Source: a virus
Virus record (IMG/VR): IMGVR_UViG_3300025174_000013
Location: 1 to 64,000 of that record
DNA length: 64,000 nt
Strand: one strand, 5' to 3'
Positions 1 through 10,400 of this stretch are shown here, piece by piece. The notes below the pieces were generated by a model that saw nothing but the letters and a program-made list of their open reading frames with translations, was not told where the DNA came from and searched no databases. Positions within the stretch are counted from its first letter, which is position 1, and each line of letters opens with the position of its first letter. Position numbers and translations under genes: made by a program.

Positions 1-79
1 AGTTTTTAGATTTTATGCTTATATAGGAAGTCTACCTACTCATTAGTATGGCAATACAATGCTTTAAAGGTGCAATACA

Positions 80-232
80 ATGCAAATCCCATATCAGAAA
101 GAAATTTTAGATCATAAGGAGAAAACGGGACATACAGGTTTCTTGATATATGGTAAAGAAGATTCTCTAGAAGGACTTTATTGTAAAAAATGCGAGCACT
201 TTATTACTAAAATTAAGGTGATAAATAAATGA
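80..232 (+). CDS. Small CxxC protein (50 aa), hypothetical
   Basis: A 50-codon reading frame with one CKKC pair near its C-terminus (about residues 36-39), suggesting half of a zinc site. The start is supported by an AAAGGTG Shine-Dalgarno-like stretch about 9 nt upstream, and its stop overlaps the next ATG (ATGA), as is common in this genome. A TATA-like CTTATATAGG lies at about 18-27; the usual 30-nt spacing would place a leaderless start at the ATG at 48, which opens only a 20-codon frame. A 12-bp direct repeat, GCAATACAATGC, occurs at 51-62 and 72-83 and spans the start. I do not recognise a family. Confidence 0.5.
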   Translation: MQIPYQKEILDHKEKTGHTGFLIYGKEDSLEGLYCKKCEHFITKIKVINK

Positions 233-561
233 CTCTTTTAGATAGAATATCAAGAAGTCAATCGTTACCAGCTAGTGAAAGAGTAACAGGACATAGAATG
301 GAAAATGCATTCAAATTATACTGTCACGGTATTGTTACAAGAACACAGATAATTAACTTCTTCTCTATATCAGCTAGTATGGAAACAGATTTTGACAAGT
401 TTAAAACAAAATATGACAGTTTTCCAGCTACAACTGCAGGAAATCTAAATAGGGAAAAATGGTTGATGGATCTAGAAGCTTGCATAATAGCAATACAACT
501 CGGAGACATTACAAAGGCTACCTTTAACACATTTCTTGGATTGACCTTAGATGAGGGTTAG
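229..561 (+). CDS. Hypothetical protein (110 aa)
   Basis: A soluble protein of about 110 residues, probably mostly helical, with no motif I recognise. It starts inside the ATGA overlap with the preceding small gene and ends two bases before the giant fibre gene, so the three are probably one transcript. Its position directly before two giant fibre genes resembles that of fibre assembly or attachment proteins, but this is inference from location only. Confidence 0.6.
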   Translation: MTLLDRISRSQSLPASERVTGHRMENAFKLYCHGIVTRTQIINFFSISASMETDFDKFKTKYDSFPATTAGNLNREKWLMDLEACIIAIQLGDITKATFNTFLGLTLDEG

Positions 562-563
562 TC

Positions 564-3500
564 ATGGTTTTAAGTGTCGAAGTAGGACAATTTACTAAGG
601 ATGCTACTAATGTAGATAATGCTACACAGAACGTATCAACTGGATTTGATCCAAAGGCAGTTATAGTTTGGGGAACTTTACTTCAAACTTCCAACGGATT
701 AGGAGATGGCGATGTATCTTATAGCCATGGATTTAGTGATGGTACAAACAATGTATGTAATGCAGGAGATGGAGACGATGGTGTCGGAACTGAGGCTTCT
801 CAATCAACTTTAAGAAGTGATAGTTGTATTTTCTTTGGTACAGTGGCAGGAGGTACAACTGAATCAATGGCAACAATATCATTTGGAACTAATCAATTTA
901 CTGTAACTTGGGTAGTTAATGATTCTGTAGCAACAGTAATAAATTACATGGTTTTAGGAGGATCTAATATAACTGGTGTACAGGCGGGAACTGTTCTCAA
1001 ATCAACTGCGGGAGCACCCGTAACTCAAAACATTACAATAGATTCCGATGTACAAGATATAAGTGCAAATAGAGGAATAGTTTTCTTTTTGTGTACAGAT
1101 CATACCAGCGTAAATACTATGACGGGAGATTATGATCAAGGAATTGGTGTTGCCGTACCATCTTCAAATGAAGGATTTTATCACTTTTCAAATGATAATG
1201 GTGTTGGAATAAGTGAAACATTTCAAACATATTCAGAATCAAAGTGTATGGTAATTACAGACTCTGATAGTGGAACTTTACAAGCAGAAGCTGATTTTGT
1301 CAGTGTTACTACAACATTAAACGTTACATGGACAACAAATGATGCTCAAGCATCTCCTATTGGTTTCTTAATAATCAAAGGTGGTAAATGGGAAACTGGT
1401 AATGAAACTGCATTAACGGCGGGAACTACAAAAGACACTACAACTTCATTCACACCAACAGGATTGATTACTATAGCAGGAAGAAGAACAACAACAGGTA
1501 CGTCATCTGCAACAGGTTCTTTAGTAATAGGTGCAAGAGATGGTTCAAATGAGATAGCAGGAGGATTTTCAGAATTAGATGCCAATGAAACAATGTTTTA
1601 TGGTAGAACCTTATCTAATACTAAAGCAATCCAGATATTAGATCAGGGTGCAGGAGCCCCAACAGTAGACGGTGAAGCCGATGCATCTTTTGGAACTAAT
1701 AAATTTACCATGGATTGGACTAATTTAGCCTCAAGTGCATGGAAGTTCTTATGGGTTGTTATGGCAACTTCATCAACCGATAAAACATTCACTTGTGACG
1801 CAATAGTAGTAAATAGGTTTGATGAAACATTCACCTGTGATGCTATATTAGTAAATAGATTTGACGAGACATTTACTGTAGACGCATTTTTAAGGGCAAC
1901 ACAAACATTCAATTTCTTAGTAGATGCACTTCTTGAACTAGAAACAAACAAATCATTTTTAGTAGATGGATTATTAGAAATGACATTTGATGAAACCTTT
2001 ACTATTGATGCTAGATTAGCACAAAGAGAAGAATTTACAATAGATGCTAGACTATCAGCATTAGAGGAATTTACAATAGATGCGAGATTATCGGCACTAG
2101 AAGAATTTACTGTAGATGCCAGATTAATACAAAGAAAAGAATTTACCTGTGATTCTATATTAATACAAACACAAACTGAGACATTTACTTGCGATGCTTT
2201 ACTAAGGACTACACAAATATTTAACTTCTTAATAGATTCATTACTTAAACAAGAAGGTACTGAATCATTTTTAATAGATTCATTATTAGAATTAAGGCAA
2301 GATGAAACATTTACCGTTGATGCAAGATTAAGAAAAGTTCAAAGCAATACTTTCACCTGTGATGTAAGGTTAAAGATAGTTCAAACAAGTGAATTTGATA
2401 TAGATGCAAGATTAGCACAGATAAAGACTTTCAAGATAGACGGAATAGTAATAAAAGCAATTCAATTTGCGGTAGATACATTTACACAAGCAACATTTGA
2501 TAATAACTTTACTGTAGATTCTATCATAATAGTATTTCCATCTAAAGTATTTACATGTGATTCTATCTTAGTAGCAAGATTTGATGAAACATTTACTGTA
2601 GATTCTATATTAAGAGCAACACAAAATGAAATTTTCTTAGTTGATTCATTATTAAAGAAAACACAGGATAAAACATTTTTAGTAGACGCAGAATTAGAAA
2701 CAACTAACACAGAAACATTTACATTAGATGCGAGATTAAGGGCAGTTTTTACTGAAACGTTTACAGTAGACGCCTTATTAAGAAAAACACAAGATGAGAC
2801 ATTTAATGTAGATGGATTGTTAGAGAATACTTTTGATAATACATTTACAATAGATGGATTACTTGAAGAGACTTTTGACGAAACATTAGATATAGACGCA
2901 GTATTAGTAAGTAGGTTTGATGTTAATTTCACTATAGATGCAATTTTAAGAGCAACACAAAACTTTAACTTTACTATAGACGGAATACCATTTGTAGTTC
3001 CATCTGCTTTATTTTTAATAGATGCTTCAATAATTATAAGTGGGATAGAATCATTTACTATAGATGCTAGAGTAAAATTAACATCATCATTAGTATCAAC
3101 AGTGGATGCCATATTAAAAGCAACTTTCGCGGAAACATTATCGATAGACGCTGTGCTATATCTGCCGATTTATAATACATTTAGTATAGATGCTTTATTA
3201 GAAAAAGAGAAGGTAAAAACATTCACAGTAGATGCAGTATTAGAACAAGCAAAAACTAAGATATTTACATTAGATTCAATATTAACACCAGCCGGAGCAA
3301 CAGTGGCGGTGTTTTTAGTAGATGCAAGATTAAGATTAACACAAACAGAAACATTTACGGTTCAAGCCAGACTAAGATATGTGCAAACTAAAACATATAC
3401 TATAGACGCAGTATTAAAAATGACTGGAGATACCTTATGTAGTGTTTTAACTCCAATATTTTCAGATAACTTTGATTCATCAACAGGATGGACAACATTT

Positions 3501-6500
3501 GGACTGATTACAGTAGATTCAATAGCAAACCCCAATGTGTTAAGATATAACTGTGTTAATTCACCTAATCCGGGTTCTCAAGCTATAAAAACACTACCAA
3601 TTCCAACAGGCGAAGAATTTAGAATAGAGTTTACACATAATAACGTTGGAGGATGTACAGGATTTGAATCATATGCTGTATTTGGACTTACTGATACGAC
3701 AACAAGAATAGGTCATCAATTTGCAATAGTACCGAAAATAGAATATAGAATTAATGCAGGAGATGGACCTGATGGTGAAGGAATAAGAATACTTTATAGA
3801 TCAACAATATCAGATCCAGTACTTTCTACTGCAACTGCAATTCCAATGAATAATAACACAACATATTATGTAAGGATAGATAAGAATCTAGCAAGTATAA
3901 TAACATTAAGTATGTTTTCAGATTCAGCAAGAACCATCCATGTAACAGGAAGTCCAGTTCAATTAGATGTATCATCACAGATTAAAGTTCCATTTTTATA
4001 TGTGCAAGCTTCAAACGTAGGTCCTGCAGGTCCGGGTAGTGCAAGAAAATATACTGGAGAAATAGAGGATTTAGTAATATATGCAGATAGATGTCCAAAT
4101 TTCCTTATTGACTCTTATTTACAGGATACATTTGATGAAAACTTTACAGTTGATGCAAAATTAGTATATAGAACTAGACCTACTATAGATGCATTATTAA
4201 GCAAAAGAAAAACAAAAACTTTCACAATAGATACTTTTACAGATATTGCAATTCAGGGCAACTTTACAATAGACGCATATCTTGTAAGATTACATATATT
4301 TAGTTTAGATGCTCTTATCAAGGCATTAGGAGATAACAGATGTCCATTTGAGAATATATTTGAAGAACACTTTACAACTACATCTAATTGGAGTATTGAA
4401 GTTAATAATACTGTAGTAGATGGTTGGGGAACACAAAAAATATTCATAGATGGAGAATCACTACTTTCACAAGAACCGTTAAATGGAATTGCATATATCC
4501 AGATGCCACCGGGCGGATACACTGGAGCAATGCAACCAATTCTAAAGTCAAAATATAGAAGAAAGAAACTGGATTCATATGGAGGAATAGGAAAAGTAAG
4601 AGGAAACAATATTAGAGTAGACTTTGAACTTACATACCTATCTGGAACAAAAGGAAGATTTATAGTGCTTAATAAATCAAGCTTACATCCAGATAATGAT
4701 CCTAATACATCATCTTTACATATTAATTCGGCTGGATTAGGAATAATATCTGCTACATTGGATGATGGGTTCGTTAATGTAAATACACCAACATTAAACG
4801 TGGGAACAGGAACAAAAAGATACATTGTAATGGAATCATTAGGAAACACATTAACATTAAATGCATATACAGATATAACACATACAACCCATATAGCAGG
4901 ATCTCCAGTTAATGTGGATACTTCTTCAGTAAATAAGGAACAGTTAGACCTTAGTTGGTTAATAATTGGCGCAAACGACAAAAGTGCTCCTACAGCAGAA
5001 CCAGATACTATAGGGAAAGTTGATAATATTAAGATATTTTCATCTCCATGTCCAGTAGCTTATGTAGATGCTCATCTTTCTGGATTCAGTGGAGAAACAT
5101 TTTCTATAAGTGCTAGATTAGTAAGAGAATCTAAATTTAGTATAGATGCTAGATTACGAGGAATAAAACTATTTAATATAGACGCATATATAGTTAGAAA
5201 CGTATATTCTAATGTAGATGCTGTTTTATTAGCTAGTCCATTAAAGACATTTACAGTAGATCCACTGTTAAAAGGAGCAGTAAACAAGATATTTACAATA
5301 GATGGTATTCCATTTGTTCCACCAGCAGAATTAATAACAATAGATGCAATAGTTAATTTACAAAACGTAGATAAAACATTTAGTATTGACGCTGTTTTAA
5401 TAGAGGGAGTTTTCTTTACATTTACAATAGATGCATTTTTAATACAATTTACTATAAATAAACAATTTACTGTAGATTCGAGAATAAGAGAAACTAATAT
5501 ACAGACATTTTATATAGATGCATTAATAAAGATGTTAGGAGTCAACGGAATATGTAATTTCTATCCTAATACAAACTTTGCAATAGATACGGGATTAGAA
5601 CAATTTATGGGACCAATTACTCCAGATCATGAAGAAAGTGTTGATATGTTAATAGGACAAGAGGTGGTTCTTAATAACCAACAGGTAAGACGTGTTACAT
5701 TTTTGTTAAGAGCAAGTGGTTTTCCTAATGAAATAACTGACACATCATTAATTACAGGAAAAATATGGAGTAATGTAGTTGTAGGAAACCTTGCTGGCGA
5801 AATTGTTGAGGCAACATCAGAAAACACTATAAATGCACAAAATATATCTGGAGATTTACCATCTGGAGTATGGAAAGAAATTATATTTACTTATGATAAT
5901 CTGACAACACCATTCTTAACTGGTAATTATGTAATAGGATTACAGCATTTTGTAGGTGTAAATACAAATGCTCCGAAGGGAGTAGGTATAGCAATTCCAG
6001 TTATATCAGATAGTAACGTAATTTCTGGAAGTGCGGTAATGAGAAGAGAATCAAATTCTATAATTGATCCATTAACATGGATGTACTTGACAACAATATC
6101 TAAAGACATAGTAATTAGAGTAGAAGTAATAAATGGCGATGATATCATAGAAGGAATAGGAAACCACTGTCCAAAATGCGATGCTGTATTACAATCTGCA
6201 TTTACAGAAGTATTATCAACAGATGCTGTATTATATCTGCCAATTTACGAAACATTTGAAATTGATGCGGAATTAGTGAATATAAAAATCAAGAACTTCT
6301 TAATAGATGCTATAGTAATAGGGGGAATAAAAAGATTTGAAGTCGATGCTATATTAATACCTTCACTAGTAATATTTAGTATAGATGGTTTATTATTGGT
6401 TGAACCCGGAAAATTATTTAGTGTTGATTCTATATTAAAGGGTACAATTAATGAAACATTTTTCATAGACGCGGATCTAAAGACAGAGGACATAAACAAA

Positions 6501-7484
6501 ATATTTAACTGTAATGCATTGATAGCAGAAATAAAAACAAAGATATTTACTATAGACGGAACAACAAAATACTTTAATAAAGTTGCTCCATTCATAGTAG
6601 ATGCATTTATAATTAATGAACCAAGTAAATTCTTCTTTGTAGATGCAATAGTAAAGAAATTTGGAGCAGAAAATACGATAAATATTAATGCATATTTAAA
6701 AATAATTGTTCCATTTATATTTACAGTTGATGTATTGTTAAAGAAAGAGAATGAAGTTAATGGATTTTTGACTGATACTATATTAATAGTAAAAGACAAA
6801 GAAATAACATTTGATATAACAGCTTCATTGGCAGTAACACAGCCTCCAGTATTATTTATTGTAGATGCAATTACATACTTTAGAAATGTTAGATGGCGTA
6901 TCGATGGATTACTGAGATTGAGAAAAGTGAAAACATTTACTTGTGATGCTTTATTGGCTGATAGAATAGAACTAACTAGTATAGTTGACGCATTGGTTAA
7001 GAAGTTAGGTGTATTACAAACTGTAATAGTAGACGCTTTAGTAAAAAAGATAGGAACATCTACATTTATAATTGATACGTTTGCAGAACAACCAAATACA
7101 AAGGTATTTACGATAGATGCCAAATTGGTTTTCCCATTCAAGATGACAACTATTGATTCAAAGATAGTGAATAGATATGATGAAATATTCATAATTGATA
7201 GTTTCATAGATCCACCACATACAGTAAAACCATTGGTAGATGCATTAATAAAATGTCTAGCTTGTAGTGGAAATCTATTCTGCACTAATACATTTACTAT
7301 AGATGCATTGGTTGGAGTTGGACAAGCTAAAGTAACAGTTGACGCAAAGCTAAATAAGACTAACGCCTTTACTATAAGTGCATTCATAGGAGAGTTGATA
7401 GACGTGGGAATTGAAGCAGAATCAGTAATTAATGATGGAAGTATGATTGGTATTGAATCTACATTCGGGATAGGTGGTACTTAA
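564..7484 (+). CDS. Giant beta-repeat fibre/adhesin (2306 aa)
   Basis: Probable virion fibre or adhesin. Residues 1 to about 400 form one or two beta-rich domains. From about residue 406 to the end, the chain is built of roughly 80-90 copies of a short repeat, x-F-T-[IVC]-D-[AS]-x-L, with a period of 12 or 14 residues. Alternating hydrophobic and polar positions suggest a beta-solenoid or beta-spiral shaft. Three globular domains interrupt the shaft (nt about 3430-4095, 4320-5055 and 5540-6178); the first two look like jelly-roll/concanavalin-type folds and share a HxxGSPV motif. Each inserted domain is preceded by a Cys and closed by a Cys-Pro or Cys. There is no signal peptide or membrane segment. 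The stop overlaps the next gene's start. The repeat's share of the length is unusual; the family is unknown to me. Confidence 0.8.
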   Translation: MVLSVEVGQFTKDATNVDNATQNVSTGFDPKAVIVWGTLLQTSNGLGDGDVSYSHGFSDGTNNVCNAGDGDDGVGTEASQSTLRSDSCIFFGTVAGGTTESMATISFGTNQFTVTWVVNDSVATVINYMVLGGSNITGVQAGTVLKSTAGAPVTQNITIDSDVQDISANRGIVFFLCTDHTSVNTMTGDYDQGIGVAVPSSNEGFYHFSNDNGVGISETFQTYSESKCMVITDSDSGTLQAEADFVSVTTTLNVTWTTNDAQASPIGFLIIKGGKWETGNETALTAGTTKDTTTSFTPTGLITIAGRRTTTGTSSATGSLVIGARDGSNEIAGGFSELDANETMFYGRTLSNTKAIQILDQGAGAPTVDGEADASFGTNKFTMDWTNLASSAWKFLWVVMATSSTDKTFTCDAIVVNRFDETFTCDAILVNRFDETFTVDAFLRATQTFNFLVDALLELETNKSFLVDGLLEMTFDETFTIDARLAQREEFTIDARLSALEEFTIDARLSALEEFTVDARLIQRKEFTCDSILIQTQTETFTCDALLRTTQIFNFLIDSLLKQEGTESFLIDSLLELRQDETFTVDARLRKVQSNTFTCDVRLKIVQTSEFDIDARLAQIKTFKIDGIVIKAIQFAVDTFTQATFDNNFTVDSIIIVFPSKVFTCDSILVARFDETFTVDSILRATQNEIFLVDSLLKKTQDKTFLVDAELETTNTETFTLDARLRAVFTETFTVDALLRKTQDETFNVDGLLENTFDNTFTIDGLLEETFDETLDIDAVLVSRFDVNFTIDAILRATQNFNFTIDGIPFVVPSALFLIDASIIISGIESFTIDARVKLTSSLVSTVDAILKATFAETLSIDAVLYLPIYNTFSIDALLEKEKVKTFTVDAVLEQAKTKIFTLDSILTPAGATVAVFLVDARLRLTQTETFTVQARLRYVQTKTYTIDAVLKMTGDTLCSVLTPIFSDNFDSSTGWTTFGLITVDSIANPNVLRYNCVNSPNPGSQAIKTLPIPTGEEFRIEFTHNNVGGCTGFESYAVFGLTDTTTRIGHQFAIVPKIEYRINAGDGPDGEGIRILYRSTISDPVLSTATAIPMNNNTTYYVRIDKNLASIITLSMFSDSARTIHVTGSPVQLDVSSQIKVPFLYVQASNVGPAGPGSARKYTGEIEDLVIYADRCPNFLIDSYLQDTFDENFTVDAKLVYRTRPTIDALLSKRKTKTFTIDTFTDIAIQGNFTIDAYLVRLHIFSLDALIKALGDNRCPFENIFEEHFTTTSNWSIEVNNTVVDGWGTQKIFIDGESLLSQEPLNGIAYIQMPPGGYTGAMQPILKSKYRRKKLDSYGGIGKVRGNNIRVDFELTYLSGTKGRFIVLNKSSLHPDNDPNTSSLHINSAGLGIISATLDDGFVNVNTPTLNVGTGTKRYIVMESLGNTLTLNAYTDITHTTHIAGSPVNVDTSSVNKEQLDLSWLIIGANDKSAPTAEPDTIGKVDNIKIFSSPCPVAYVDAHLSGFSGETFSISARLVRESKFSIDARLRGIKLFNIDAYIVRNVYSNVDAVLLASPLKTFTVDPLLKGAVNKIFTIDGIPFVPPAELITIDAIVNLQNVDKTFSIDAVLIEGVFFTFTIDAFLIQFTINKQFTVDSRIRETNIQTFYIDALIKMLGVNGICNFYPNTNFAIDTGLEQFMGPITPDHEESVDMLIGQEVVLNNQQVRRVTFLLRASGFPNEITDTSLITGKIWSNVVVGNLAGEIVEATSENTINAQNISGDLPSGVWKEIIFTYDNLTTPFLTGNYVIGLQHFVGVNTNAPKGVGIAIPVISDSNVISGSAVMRRESNSIIDPLTWMYLTTISKDIVIRVEVINGDDIIEGIGNHCPKCDAVLQSAFTEVLSTDAVLYLPIYETFEIDAELVNIKIKNFLIDAIVIGGIKRFEVDAILIPSLVIFSIDGLLLVEPGKLFSVDSILKGTINETFFIDADLKTEDINKIFNCNALIAEIKTKIFTIDGTTKYFNKVAPFIVDAFIINEPSKFFFVDAIVKKFGAENTININAYLKIIVPFIFTVDVLLKKENEVNGFLTDTILIVKDKEITFDITASLAVTQPPVLFIVDAITYFRNVRWRIDGLLRLRKVKTFTCDALLADRIELTSIVDALVKKLGVLQTVIVDALVKKIGTSTFIIDTFAEQPNTKVFTIDAKLVFPFKMTTIDSKIVNRYDEIFIIDSFIDPPHTVKPLVDALIKCLACSGNLFCTNTFTIDALVGVGQAKVTVDAKLNKTNAFTISAFIGELIDVGIEAESVINDGSMIGIESTFGIGGT
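1781..7395 (+). repeat. Degenerate tandem coding repeats (36 or 42 nt) in fibre gene
   Basis: Repeats at DNA level mirror the protein repeat, typically GAAACATTTACTGTAGATGC followed by a variable 16-22 nt. Units of 42 nt (14 residues) predominate. A block of near-identical 36-nt units lies at about 1994-2140, where two copies of EEFTIDARLSAL are adjacent, suggesting recent duplication by slippage. Three non-repeat domain insertions interrupt the array. Confidence 0.85.
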
Positions 7485-10400
7485 TGACAGCGTGGGATAT
7501 TTCTACATCGGTATTTTTAAACTCAAAATCGGTAGTAACTGCTTCAACCCATGCTACAACTGGATTATATATTAGAAGCGATGGATTGAAAATGTATGTT
7601 GTAAATAATTCAAGAATCAATGGTAGTGGTATAGGTAGTGAATCAAATGAAATTTATGAATTCAATCTTTCTATTGCGTGGGATATAACAACTGCCTCAT
7701 TTGTTCAACTTTTTGATGTAGATGCAAACACATCTTCACCAGTTGGGGTATTTTTTAGACCTGATGGAACTAGAATGTTTATAGTAAAAGGCGATGTTGG
7801 TAGTACAAGAATACATCAATATAATTTATCAACACCATGGAATATATCAACCGCATCATTTGATATAACTACTATTGATTTAAGTTCAATATTATCAACT
7901 CCTACAGATTTATTCTTTAGATCTGATGGATTGAAAGCGTATATATCTGATGCGGGTAATGATAGTATACATGAATTTAATTTATCATCTGCATGGAATA
8001 TAACAAATCCTTCACTTTCATTTGTTCAAAGCAAAAATATAAATGCTCAAGATACATTTTCAACTGGAGTATTTTTTAAACCTGATGGATTAAAAATGTT
8101 TGTAACAGGAGCAACAAATGATCGTGTATATGAATATAATCTTTCTACAGCATGGAATGTATCAACAGCAGTATTTTTTCAAAGTATTTTAGTGAGTGCT
8201 CAAGATACGGCTCCATCAAGTGTATTTTTTAAGCCAGATGGATTAAAATTATTTATTACTGGACAAACAAACGGTCGTGTTTATTCATATGATTTAATAG
8301 CACCACCTTCACCACCAACAGATGCATGGAATTTTAGAGAACATAAAACATCTACTGGCGTATTTAATCCAGTTTATACTTTTCAACGGGAGAGTACAGC
8401 ACCTAATAGATTTCAAATGATTAGTGGGAGTGTTAATAATTCTTTAGGACATGGGTATTTATTCAAAACATTTCCAATAGAAAGTATAATAGGAAGTGAC
8501 ATAGAATTGATTTGGTCAGAGATATCTGGATATGTATCAAGCATTGGACTTGCAGTATATGATGGTATCTATGATCCAGCTTCACAAGTTGATTTTCCTG
8601 ATGCTATTGCAGTATCGGCAAATATAATACCAAAAGGAGGAGGATTATTAGGATCTACAAGTGCAAGTGTAAGTTTCGGACCTCATTTTGGACAGAGTTT
8701 AATTTTACCAGCTTCAAGTATTAATTATGCTAATTCTGTAACAGGTTTTGTCACTGTATTTTTCATTAATGCTGATTCACAACAACTTCCTTACAACAAT
8801 ATACTTTTTGATAGTATAGATATATCAACAGTAGCAGAATATAATTTCAGTAATTCACAAGTAACAAATGTTTTAACAGGTACAATAAGAGATTGGGGTT
8901 TTGTTAATGGTGGTTCTATAATATTACACGCAGTAACTATTTGTGATGATATTTCAACGAGCATCGGATGGGTAAAAGTAGGAGTCAATGTTAATACTAG
9001 AATATTTATTGATGATCCATTATATCCAGATTTGATAAAATTAAACCTAGATGGTGGAGGAGGAAGTTTTCCTAGATATGCATATAAAGATATAGGTAGT
9101 GTTATTTCGGGTGATGTTAGACTTGATTTTAAACTTGATTATGATGCTATGGGGCAAATTGGCTTTCCAGCCGTAATTTCAATAGGGCTTTGTGCGACAA
9201 CATCTCATCCACAACAACAAGGTACAAATGGCACTATTAGAGTTGATCTTATTAATGTAATTGGTGATTCAATAGCAATGAATGGCATAGTAAACGATGC
9301 AACAACAACTAAAACCACATCTTCTGGAGCAAAAAACCAACATTCTTTATGGATATATCCAAATAGTAATCTTCCAGCTTCAGATGCTTCATTAAAAGGA
9401 CCTTATTACGTAAGAGTTGAATTAAAAAATAATAAATTAAGATTGAGTACATATAAAGATTCTGCTAGAACTCAACATATAAGAGGAAGTCCTATCACTG
9501 TTGATGCTATTGGAGTAAATCCAACAAATCTTAGATATATAATGGTTGGAAATAATGTTGCAAGTGGAGGTGGAAGAATATTTCAAGGATCTATAGATGA
9601 TATTTGTGTATCTCAATATGTAGGTAATTTACCAACAATTCCACAGAAATTTGTTCCAGCTACGGGTTCGTTTATAGAAACATGGGATGGTTATGCAACT
9701 GGAGACCAAAATCCAATTCCATGGATAAGTCAAAATGAAGTAACTGGTGGAACTTTTACACCATTAATTGATATACATGAGGTTTCGCCAGAGTCTCCTG
9801 TAGAAGGAACAAAAGCATTCAAAATAGATCAATTATATACAAGAACTGGATCTGGAAGTAGAACTGGAAGAGTTTCTGTTTCAAGATTCTTGCCAGCAAT
9901 AATTAGAACAGATGGATCAGGCTTGGATATTCCATTATCACTAAATGCAAAAATGAGAGCAGATATTTTAAGTTTACAATCAAATCCAGTTGGAGTAATG
10001 GTAGGATATGAATTAATATTAGGAACACCAAATATACCAACATCAACAAGAGGAATATTGTTTAAATTATATGGAACTTCTGGAAGTCAAGCTTACATAT
10101 GGAATGGAACAGAATGGATAATCAACAATTCATCAGATGTACCTATTTCGTTATCAAATCCCACTGGTTCAGTAGCTGAAATAGAAGGTGTTAACTTAAA
10201 AGATGCATTTGATAGTAGTGCTATATTAAGTGAAACAAATGCATGGGATTTCGAATCACATGTAACAGGAATGTGGATAGGCTATGTTGGATTAAACAAT
10301 ACATCTTCAAGTACGCCAACAGAGGTATTAATTCATGGAGACACCATATCTATGCTTAATGCAGGGATAGAAATAGAAACATTTTCTGTTGGTGTGATAA

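Noticed and set aside
2462-3112. Long - strand open frame opposite the fibre repeats (also 1643-1951 and 6245-7387)
   Set aside because: It is the antisense of the tandem repeat, whose regular codons avoid stops in the opposite frame; the antisense protein repeats in step with the sense one and has no promoter or ribosome binding site.
1781-7395. CRISPR array
   Set aside because: Repeats are coding, degenerate and in frame, without unique spacers of constant size.
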